Shown here: positions 57,684 to 64,000 of the stretch, piece after piece
Layout: each line of letters opens with the position of its first letter
Numbering within the stretch: the first letter of the stretch is position 1
The notes under the pieces: model-generated
The model's database searches: none
What the model was told of the DNA's origin: nothing
The model's input: the letters and a program-made list of their open reading frames with translations, nothing else
Assembly (NCBI RefSeq): GCF_900101475.1
Contig: NZ_FMZV01000005.1
Span: forward strand, 1-64,000
Direction: 5' to 3'
Origin: Ruegeria marina
GTDB taxonomy: Bacteria > Pseudomonadota > Alphaproteobacteria > Rhodobacterales > Rhodobacteraceae
Length of the DNA stretch: 64,000 nt
Position numbers and translations under genes: made by a program

Positions 57684-57757
57684 CCTGTGTCAAGGCGCGG
57701 CCGCTGCGCCACAAGCTACCCTCGGCATGTTGAAACCAGCGAACTGTCGAGGACGAA

Positions 57758-58009
57758 ATGGCCGACCGCGAGATTCTCAAGCACCACGCCCAGTTGTTCG
57801 ACAACATGGTCAGCACCTTGGGTCACGATCTGCAGGAGGTCGCTATTCAGGGCCAGCTGAGTATAGACCAGATTACCGATGCGGTTCTCTCGTGCACTGA
57901 ATGCAGCAACCCCGATCATTGCGCCGGATGGCTGGATACGCGTGACCACGCGCTGCAAACGCCCGAGTATTGCCGCAACCGTGATCTGCTCAGCCGGCTG
58001 CAACCTTGA
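57758..58009 (+). CDS. DUF6455 small cysteine protein, copy A
   Basis: 83 residues. Cysteine set C-x2-C-x5-C, then W, and a final Cys in PEYCRNRDLLSRL. It is a paralogue of the next gene, with the shared ending C-N-DLL-RL. A metal site is likely; function unknown. GAGGAC ribosome site. Confidence 0.83.
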   Translation: MADREILKHHAQLFDNMVSTLGHDLQEVAIQGQLSIDQITDAVLSCTECSNPDHCAGWLDTRDHALQTPEYCRNRDLLSRLQP

Positions 58010-58032
58010 CCTTTCAGTTACGGAGAGCCCCA

Positions 58033-58290
58033 ATGCCGCAAATTCCCCTCGGTGATATCGAAAGGCATTTCTGGCTGACGCGCTCTGTCGCGCGGTCGCT
58101 TGGAGTCAGCTTCTCTGAGGCCATGATCCAGGGCAAGGTGACTCAAGACGACTATGCCGAGGTCGTCGCCCGGTGCCGTGCCGCCGATTGCAGCGAAAGG
58201 TGTCAGCACTGGCTGGCAACGCAGAATTGCAACGCGCCAGCCGCGCCTGACTTCTGCGTCAATGCGGATCTGCTGAACCGGCTGCGCTGA
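58033..58290 (+). CDS. DUF6455 small cysteine protein, copy B
   Basis: 85 residues, paralogue of copy A: CRAADCSERCQHW, then PDFCVNADLLNRL. The cysteine spacing differs (C-x4-C-x3-C), so the metal site may differ. Start at 58033 (MPQIPLGD); an ATG-like start at 58006 would overlap copy A. Same operon, 23 bases later. Confidence 0.83.
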   Translation: MPQIPLGDIERHFWLTRSVARSLGVSFSEAMIQGKVTQDDYAEVVARCRAADCSERCQHWLATQNCNAPAAPDFCVNADLLNRLR

Positions 58291-58312
58291 TCAAGGCTTT
58301 TCGGGAGATGCG

Positions 58313-58555
58313 TTACAGGGATTTGTGAGTGCCGTCGCACAACGGTGCCTTGCCCGAATGCTTGCATCCGCAGAAGAACACTTTCTTGTCCGCCTCCGCC
58401 GTATACTTCACCGGCGAGAACTCCGATCCTTTGTGGGATCCGTCACAGAACGGTTGCTTCTGCGACTTGCCGCAGGCGCACCAAAAATAGGTTTTCCCTT
58501 CGGCCACTTCGACCGGAAACGAGGCTTTCTGCGCAATATGCGGCGCGTCGGACAT
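58313..58555 (-). CDS. CDGSH iron-sulfur domain protein
   Basis: 80 residues with two CDGSH motifs: CACGKSQKQPFCDGSH and CGCKHSGKAPLCDGTH, each binding a [2Fe-2S] cluster through 3 Cys and 1 His. Double-CDGSH proteins are like mitoNEET-type class III proteins; redox or cluster transfer. Confidence 0.93.
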   Translation of the reverse strand: MSDAPHIAQKASFPVEVAEGKTYFWCACGKSQKQPFCDGSHKGSEFSPVKYTAEADKKVFFCGCKHSGKAPLCDGTHKSL

Positions 58556-58672
58556 CTGGCTCTCCTTTTGGCTGCTGTCGCAGGACAGTCTAGCGTGAGC
58601 GGCAGGCGTGGAAAGGGGCCGGGACAGGCAGTTTTTTAACTTGTCTGGCCGGACGGCCATTTTGGCAGTTCC

Positions 58673-60064
58673 TTAGCCAGCCAGACGGCCCCACAGGTCG
58701 TATTCCCCGGCTTCCTCGACCTCGACCGTCACGATATCGCCCGGTTTCAGACCTTCGAACCCTTGGTCGATGAACAGGTTTCCGTCGATCTCGGGCGCGT
58801 CGGCCTTGGTGCGGCAGGTTGCGGCCTCGTCATCAACCTCGTCCACGATCACCTGAATTGTCTGGCCCACCCTGGCGGCCAGCCTGGCCTCGGAAATCGC
58901 CTGCGCCTTTTCCATGAACCGGTCCCAGCGCTCCTGCTTGACCTCGTCCGGCACATGATCGGGCAGATCGTTGGACCGGGCGCCTGCGACGTTCTCGTAC
59001 TGGAAACATCCCACGCGATCCAGTTGCGCCTCGTCCATCCAGTCGAGCAACGTCTGGAATTCCTCTTCGGTTTCACCGGGATAGCCGACGATGAAGGTCG
59101 ATCGCAGGGTGATCTCGGGGCAGACCGCGCGCCAGGCGGCAATCTCGTCCAGGGTTTTCGCCGCCGCCGCCGGGCGCGCCATGCGTTTCAGCGTGTCGGG
59201 ATGCGCGTGCTGAAACGGAATATCGAGATATGGCAATAGGTTGGAAGCCGATTCCGCCATCAATGGAATCAGTTCGCGAACATGTGGATAGGGATAGACG
59301 TAGTGCAGCCTGACCCAGGCATCGAGTTGCCCCAGTTCGCGGGCCAGATCAGTGATGTGGCTGCGCACTTCGCGGTCCTTCCACGGGTTCACGTCGTACT
59401 TTCGGTCCAGCCCATAAGCGCTTGTATCCTGAGAGATGATGAGCAGTTCCCGAACGCCGTTCTCAACCAGCTTTTCCGCCTCGCGCAGGACAGCATGTGC
59501 GGGTCTGCTCACCAGCTTGCCGCGCATGTCCGGGATGATGCAAAACTTGCACTTGTGATTGCAGCCCTCTGATATCTTCATGTAACTATAGTGTCTTGGC
59601 GTCAGCTTGATGCCCGAGGAGGGCAACAGGTCCACAAAGGGATCGGGATCCGGCGGAACGGCCCCGTGCACCGCGTCCAGCACCTGTTCGTACTGGTGCG
59701 GTCCGGTCACGGCCAGAACCCTGGGATGCACCCCGGTGATATAGTCCGGCTCGGCGCCCAGGCAGCCAGTCACGATCACCTTGCCGTTTTCTTTCAACGC
59801 TTCGCCGATCGCCTCCAGGCTTTCCGCCTTGGCGCTGTCGAGAAACCCGCAGGTGTTCACGATCACGGCATCGGCTCCTGCATAATCCGGAGAAATCCCA
59901 TATCCTTCGGCCCTGAGCCGCGTCAGGATGCGTTCGCTGTCGACCAGCGCCTTGGGACAGCCCAACGAAACCATGCCGATGGTCGGCTGGCCGGGGCGGG
60001 CGGTGTCTGTCAGGCGGGCGGCAGGCGCCAGGTCGGGCCGCAGGTTCGGTGGGTTCGTGCTCAT
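58673..60064 (-). CDS. rimO: Ribosomal protein S12 methylthiotransferase
   Basis: 463 residues. Adds a methylthio group to Asp88 of S12. N-terminal MTTase domain ([22 protein letters not shown]), radical SAM motif [10 protein letters not shown], and a C-terminal TRAM domain ending YDLWGRLAG. Start at 60064 (MSTNPPN); 60073 is an alternative. Confidence 0.96.
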   Translation of the reverse strand: MSTNPPNLRPDLAPAARLTDTARPGQPTIGMVSLGCPKALVDSERILTRLRAEGYGISPDYAGADAVIVNTCGFLDSAKAESLEAIGEALKENGKVIVTGCLGAEPDYITGVHPRVLAVTGPHQYEQVLDAVHGAVPPDPDPFVDLLPSSGIKLTPRHYSYMKISEGCNHKCKFCIIPDMRGKLVSRPAHAVLREAEKLVENGVRELLIISQDTSAYGLDRKYDVNPWKDREVRSHITDLARELGQLDAWVRLHYVYPYPHVRELIPLMAESASNLLPYLDIPFQHAHPDTLKRMARPAAAAKTLDEIAAWRAVCPEITLRSTFIVGYPGETEEEFQTLLDWMDEAQLDRVGCFQYENVAGARSNDLPDHVPDEVKQERWDRFMEKAQAISEARLAARVGQTIQVIVDEVDDEAATCRTKADAPEIDGNLFIDQGFEGLKPGDIVTVEVEEAGEYDLWGRLAG

Positions 60065-60161
60065 GGCGCGCATATAGTGGGGAACTCTGCGGCTTGCAAA
60101 TGTTGTAGAAGCGCAGTCCGTTTGCCATACCGGGAACACAAGACCGACGGGGAGCAGTTGC

Positions 60162-62093
60162 ATGAAATGGCTGGTTCGCATTTTGATCACCCTGGTCCTG
60201 GCGGCGGTGGCGCTGGCCGGGGCCGTTCTCCTGTTGCCGGGGGACAAGCTGGCGCGTCTCGCGGCAGATCAGATCCGGGCGCAAACCGGGCGGGAGCTGA
60301 GCTTCACAGGCGAGGTCCGTCTCACCTTCTGGCCCGTTCTGGGGGTCGAAACGGGACCCGTCGTCCTGGGAAATGCGCCCTGGGCGGGTGATCAGCCAAT
60401 GCTGACGGCCAGCCGTCTGGCCATTGGCGTCAGCGCGCCGGCACTGCTTGCCGGAGATGTCCGGATAACCGGGATCGTCGCCGAGGATCCTCTTCTGCGT
60501 CTGGAAACCGCCGGAGACAAGGTCAACTGGGAATTCGCGCCCACGCAAACCCTGGCCGCCGGATCAGGTACCGAGACTCCCGCATCGGAGCCGCGTCTCA
60601 TCACGCTGGACCGGCTGGAATTGAAGAATGCCCGCCTGATCCTTACCGAAGATGCACAGACCCGTTTCGACTTCGCCAATGTGGACATCACGGCAAGCTG
60701 GCCTGCTCCGGATGCGCCGCTGAAACTGCAGGCAAGACTGGCATTGGGCGCAGATGGCATCGGCGTCGATCTCACCTTGCCGAATCTGCCGGCCTTTTCG
60801 TCGGGCCAGGTTACTGCCATGCAGATACAGATGACGGGTCCGGACAGCCTGATCATCTTCGACGGTCATGCTGCGCTGAACGGCGACATGGCGGGCAAGG
60901 CCAGCCTGTGGACGACTGACAGCGCCCGAATGCTGGCGGCCTTCGGTCAGCCGGGCACGACCCTGGCGCGCGGTCTGGGCCAGAAGGCTGAAGTCAGCGC
61001 CCAGATCACCTATACCGCCAACGGCCAGCTGGCCCTGCGCGATCTGGCGATGGATCTAGACGGAAACCGGCTCACGGGCGCCGCCGATGTCACCGTAGCC
61101 GATCCGCCGCAGGTGACCGCACGGCTTGCGGCCGACGCGCTCGACCTGACCGGTCTTTCCGCGTCAGGTGAAACTCCCGCTGCGGCCGCCGGCTCCGGTG
61201 GCTGGTCCAGGGCGCCGATCGACGCCTCGGCCCTCGCGCTTGCGAACGGTTCCATCCGTCTGGTCGCACAGTCTATCGCCTTGCCAGGCCTGTCACTGGG
61301 GGCGAGCGACCTGACGCTGTCCCTCGACCAGAACCGCGCGGTTCTGGCGATGCAGCCGGTTTCCCTGTTTTCCGGGCAACTCACTGGCCAGCTTGTCGCC
61401 AACAACAGGAACGGCCTGTCGATGGCCGGCGACATCAGCGTCGAAGGGGTCGAGATGCAACAGGTCCTGTCCACACTGGCGGGAGTCCAGCGCCTCTCGG
61501 GCGCTGCCTCGGGTACGCTCCGGTTTCTTGGCGTTGGCGAAAGCGAAGACGAGTTGATGCGGTCCCTGTCCGGTGAGGGAAGCATTCAGATGGGGCGCGG
61601 CGTGATCTCCGGGTTCGATCTGGACAGCCTCATGGGGCAGGGGGCAGGCGGCGGGGCAACCGTATTCAACAGCCTTTCGGCAAGCTACAAGATCGACAAG
61701 GGGGATGTTTTCAATGGCGACCTCCTCATGCTGCTGGACAATTTCAAGGCCAACGGCGAGGGGCGCATCGGCCTCGGCGCGCGCGATATCGACTATCTCT
61801 TCACCCCGGTTGCGCTTCGTGCAAACGCGGGCCAGGGCCTTGCGGTCCCGGTCCGGATTGTCGGCCCCTGGGCCAATCCTGCCATTCGGCCCGATCTGAC
61901 ACAGGTGATCGAAAAGGCAACCGGTCTCGAGGCGGGGCAACTCGAAGACAAGGCCAAGGAGGAGTTGCGGCGCAAACTGGGCGAGGAACTGGATACCGAG
62001 ATCCAGCCTGGCCAGGATGTCGAAGACCTGATCAGGGAACGTCTGGAACAGGAAGCGACCAAGGGATTGCTGAAGCTGCTCGGCAAGAACTAG
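60162..62093 (+). CDS. AsmA-family protein
   Basis: 643 residues with an N-terminal membrane helix (1-24), AsmA N-domain ([19 protein letters not shown]) and AsmA-like C-domain ([24 protein letters not shown]). Such proteins bridge membranes and move phospholipids or affect outer-membrane assembly. GGGGAG ribosome site. Ends before an array of hairpins. Confidence 0.88.
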   Translation: MKWLVRILITLVLAAVALAGAVLLLPGDKLARLAADQIRAQTGRELSFTGEVRLTFWPVLGVETGPVVLGNAPWAGDQPMLTASRLAIGVSAPALLAGDVRITGIVAEDPLLRLETAGDKVNWEFAPTQTLAAGSGTETPASEPRLITLDRLELKNARLILTEDAQTRFDFANVDITASWPAPDAPLKLQARLALGADGIGVDLTLPNLPAFSSGQVTAMQIQMTGPDSLIIFDGHAALNGDMAGKASLWTTDSARMLAAFGQPGTTLARGLGQKAEVSAQITYTANGQLALRDLAMDLDGNRLTGAADVTVADPPQVTARLAADALDLTGLSASGETPAAAAGSGGWSRAPIDASALALANGSIRLVAQSIALPGLSLGASDLTLSLDQNRAVLAMQPVSLFSGQLTGQLVANNRNGLSMAGDISVEGVEMQQVLSTLAGVQRLSGAASGTLRFLGVGESEDELMRSLSGEGSIQMGRGVISGFDLDSLMGQGAGGGATVFNSLSASYKIDKGDVFNGDLLMLLDNFKANGEGRIGLGARDIDYLFTPVALRANAGQGLAVPVRIVGPWANPAIRPDLTQVIEKATGLEAGQLEDKAKEELRRKLGEELDTEIQPGQDVEDLIRERLEQEATKGLLKLLGKN

Positions 62094-62202
62094 AGCCTGT
62101 CGGAACAGAGCCGCAGCAGACGCCTCGCCAATGCCGCAAGAGTGCGCAGTGCAACCGGGCATGGGCACTGCCCGGGTGTCTCGGAAAAGAAGGCGCGGAT
62201 CC

Positions 62203-62317
62203 GGCTTCTTTCTGGTCGGAAATACTCCGGAGCGCGAGGCAGAGCCTCGCCTGAATATGCCGCGCCGCAGGCGCGGCCCGGCCCAAGCCCGAACGGGTTT
62301 CTCGCCAGAGAAACCCG
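62203..62317 (-). repeat. Intergenic hairpin repeat, copy 4, with a run of hairpins
   Basis: The minus strand carries GGAGTATTTCCGACCAGAAAGAAGC (62203-62227), matching copy 2 at all but one base. Adjoining hairpins: GCGAGGC/GCCTCGC (62234-62250), CCGCGCC/GGCGCGG (62260-62276), and CGGGTTTCTC/GAGAAACCCG (62294-62317). A GGGGGCG-type imperfect stem follows at about 62322. It fills the gap between convergent asmA-like and phosphomannomutase genes. Confidence 0.72.
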
Positions 62318-62354
62318 GTGAGGGGGCGGGAGCGCCTCCCCCCCCGAAACCCGC

Positions 62355-63851
62355 TCAGATGGTCTGGTCGTAGTCCCCGACGCCGGGTTCCGTGCGGATG
62401 ACCGCGTCGATTTCGGCGAAGATGGCGCGCATCTCCGCCTCGCTTTCGCTGCTTTCGCAGACCACCACCAGGTTGGGCGTGTTCGACGAGGCGCGGACCA
62501 GGCCCCAGGATCCATTGTCGAGGATGACGCGGGCGCCGTTGACCGTGACGACTTCCTTGATCGCCTTGCCGGCAAAACTGTCCCCGGCCGCATGCCTTGC
62601 GGCCAGTTTTTCCACCAGCCGTTCGAGAATGGCGTATTTTTCGGTATCGGCGGCATAGGGCGACATGGTCGGCGTCGACCAGGTGCGCGGCAGCGCCTTG
62701 CGCAGGTCGGACATGCGGCTGCCGGGGTTGCGGTCCATCAGCTTGCAGATCTCGACCGCCACCCGCATGCCGCAGTCGTAGCCGCGCCCGATCGGTTCGG
62801 CCAGGAAGTAGTGGCCCGACTTCTCGAACCCCGCCAGCGCGCCGATCTCCTTGACCCGCCGCTTCATGTGGCTGTGACCGGTCTTCCAGTAGTCGGCGAC
62901 CACGCCGTTCTTCTTCAGTTCGGGGTCGGCGGCAAACAGGCCGGTGGATTTCACATCCGCCACGAAGGTGGCGCCGGGATACAATTTCGACAGGTCGCGC
63001 GCCATGATCACGCCCACCTTGTCTGCAAAGATCTCTTCGCCCTCGTCATCGACCACGCCGCAGCGGTCGCCGTCCCCGTCGAAGCCCAGCGCGAGATCGG
63101 CGCCGCTGGCTTTGACCATGTCGGCCATGTCATGCAGCATTTCCATGGCTTCTGGGTTCGGGTTGTAGTGGGGGAAGGTATAGTCGAGCTCATTGTGGCT
63201 CGGCACCACCTCGACCCCCATGCGCGCGAAGATCTCGGGCGCAAAGGCCGAGGCCGTGCCGTTGCCGGTGGCGCAGACCACCTTGAGCGGACGGGACATG
63301 CGGAAATCGCCGACCAGATCGTCGATATAGGCTTCCTTCACGCCCTCCACGAATTCATAGGAGCCACCCGGGCGTGCGACGCCTTCGCCGTTCAGCACGA
63401 TGTCGCGCAGTTCGGCCATTTCGTCGGGTCCGTGGGTCAATGGCCGGTCAAACCCCATCTTGACCCCGGTCCAGCCGTTCGGGTTGTGGCTGGCCGTGAC
63501 CATCGCAACCGCCGGCACATCCAGGTGGAATTGTGCGAAATAGGCCATCGGTGACAGCGCCGGGCCAATGTCCTTGACCTGGACACCGGCCTGCATCAGG
63601 CCCAGGATCAGCGCATTCTTGATGGCGAGTGAATAGTCGCGATAGTCGTTGCCGACCGCGATGACCGGCGCGATGCCGCGGCGGTGCATCTGCGTGCCCA
63701 GGCCCAGTCCCAGCGCGGTCATGCCGGGCAAGTTGATTTCTTCGGGGTATTTCCAGCGGGCATCGTATTCCCGGAACCCGGTGGGCCGGATCATTGCGTC
63801 GCGCAGAAAGCTCCAGGTGTTGGGTGTCACCTCGGAAAGCGGTTTGGTCAT
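62355..63851 (-). CDS. Phosphomannomutase/phosphoglucomutase
   Basis: 498 residues, alpha-D-phosphohexomutase. Phosphoserine loop VTASHNPNGW, metal loop GFDGDGDRCG, sugar loop FEKSGHYFLAE and phosphate-binding region near SSNTPNL. Makes mannose-1-P or glucose-1-P for LPS and polysaccharides. Next to kdsA, also LPS-related. Confidence 0.93.
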   Translation of the reverse strand: MTKPLSEVTPNTWSFLRDAMIRPTGFREYDARWKYPEEINLPGMTALGLGLGTQMHRRGIAPVIAVGNDYRDYSLAIKNALILGLMQAGVQVKDIGPALSPMAYFAQFHLDVPAVAMVTASHNPNGWTGVKMGFDRPLTHGPDEMAELRDIVLNGEGVARPGGSYEFVEGVKEAYIDDLVGDFRMSRPLKVVCATGNGTASAFAPEIFARMGVEVVPSHNELDYTFPHYNPNPEAMEMLHDMADMVKASGADLALGFDGDGDRCGVVDDEGEEIFADKVGVIMARDLSKLYPGATFVADVKSTGLFAADPELKKNGVVADYWKTGHSHMKRRVKEIGALAGFEKSGHYFLAEPIGRGYDCGMRVAVEICKLMDRNPGSRMSDLRKALPRTWSTPTMSPYAADTEKYAILERLVEKLAARHAAGDSFAGKAIKEVVTVNGARVILDNGSWGLVRASSNTPNLVVVCESSESEAEMRAIFAEIDAVIRTEPGVGDYDQTI

Positions 63852-63872
63852 GTCAAATTCTCTGGTTTCTTG

Positions 63873-64000
63873 TCAGATGCGAATGGGCTCTGCCTTAGCA
63901 AGCGCATCGAAGCGCATCAAGGTGGCGATCATGGCCGGCATCTGATCGAGATGGATCATGTTGGGCCCGTCGCTGGGGGCATTGTCGGGATCGGGGTGGG
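63873..64000 (-). CDS. kdsA: 3-deoxy-8-phosphooctulonate synthase (C-terminal end only)
   Basis: The last 42 residues, running off the right edge: PDPDNAPSDGPNMIHLDQMP and a final helix ending ALAKAEPIRI. PDNAPSDGPNM is the C-terminal signature of KdsA, which makes KDO-8-phosphate for LPS. Stop at 63873-63875. Upstream of the phosphomannomutase on the same strand, 21 bases apart. Confidence 0.85.
   Translation of the reverse strand, partial: HPDPDNAPSDGPNMIHLDQMPAMIATLMRFDALAKAEPIRI

Noticed and set aside
58646..58659. TGGCC/GGCCA hairpin as terminator of rimO
   Set aside because: Stem of only 5 bp and no U-run on the minus strand; could be chance.

Overview
The window looks like a chromosomal segment of a marine Rhodobacterales bacterium (Roseobacter group, Ruegeria-like). 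This rests on high-GC coding with Alphaproteobacterial protein signatures, on gene pairs typical of the group (Hsp20-DUF1150, mce-DUF1467, DUF934-cysH-cysI-DUF2849, coxSLM), and on an intergenic hairpin repeat of a kind I associate with Roseobacter genomes. The genus is an inference. No rRNA, tRNA, CRISPR array, insertion sequence, integrase or prophage was seen; the content is mostly housekeeping genes with small accessory patches.

Layout. 1-3.8 kb: a coxS-coxL-coxM molybdenum hydroxylase cluster of the form II (AYRGAGR) type, closed by a terminator. 3.9-4.4 kb: a relic of a flavin amine oxidase. 4.5-9.9 kb: infC with a rare ATA start, ferredoxin-NADP reductase, then a leftward assimilatory sulfate/sulfite reduction operon (DUF2849-cysI-cysH-DUF934) divergent from an Lrp-type regulator. 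10-18 kb: threonine aldolase-YcgN-ribF, a MaoC hydratase, a HAD hydrolase, family II pyrophosphatase, TraB/GumN, DUF2161 and an alpha/beta hydrolase. 18.4-20.6 kb: groESL behind a CIRCE element. 20.9-28.4 kb: a DMT transporter, a secreted lipase-like protein with an orphan phnM, purEK, YdcH, Hsp20-DUF1150, and PhzF followed by a GT10-like transferase. 28.4-35.2 kb: a fused ATP sulfurylase/APS kinase, a membrane-anchored ferredoxin-adenylate cyclase fusion, trxB divergent from a second Lrp regulator, a Hint-domain protein and two very small genes. 35.5-44.1 kb: pgeF-midA-lgt, ubiK, a structured leader before a YbjN gene, proC-csaA-hydroxyacid dehydrogenase, tdk, a KAS III-like synthase, a VOC protein and a 25-residue lipoprotein. 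44.3-52.2 kb: carB, pabB-pabC-CPBP protease, aspS. 52.7-64 kb: an orphan response regulator, mce-DUF1467, EI24-nitroreductase, lipoproteins, DUF167, M48 protease, UPF0029, two tandem DUF6455 paralogues, CDGSH protein, rimO, an AsmA protein, phosphomannomutase and the end of kdsA.

How the genes fit together. Sulfur supply is split between two loci: the fused sulfurylase/kinase near 29 kb makes APS and PAPS, and the operon at 6-9 kb reduces APS to sulfide. The palindrome between the cys operon and its divergent Lrp regulator is the best regulatory candidate there. Protein-quality genes (groESL, Hsp20-DUF1150) carry recognisable heat-shock signals. Many operons use 1-4 base stop/start overlaps, which helped fix starts.

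No wholly new system (defence island, mobile element, biosynthetic cluster) was found. The most interesting items are the cytochrome-b-like/2Fe-2S/cyclase fusion, the hairpin repeat whose stems change while pairing is kept, the structured YbjN leader, the ATA-started infC, the orphan phnM unit and several genes under 60 codons.
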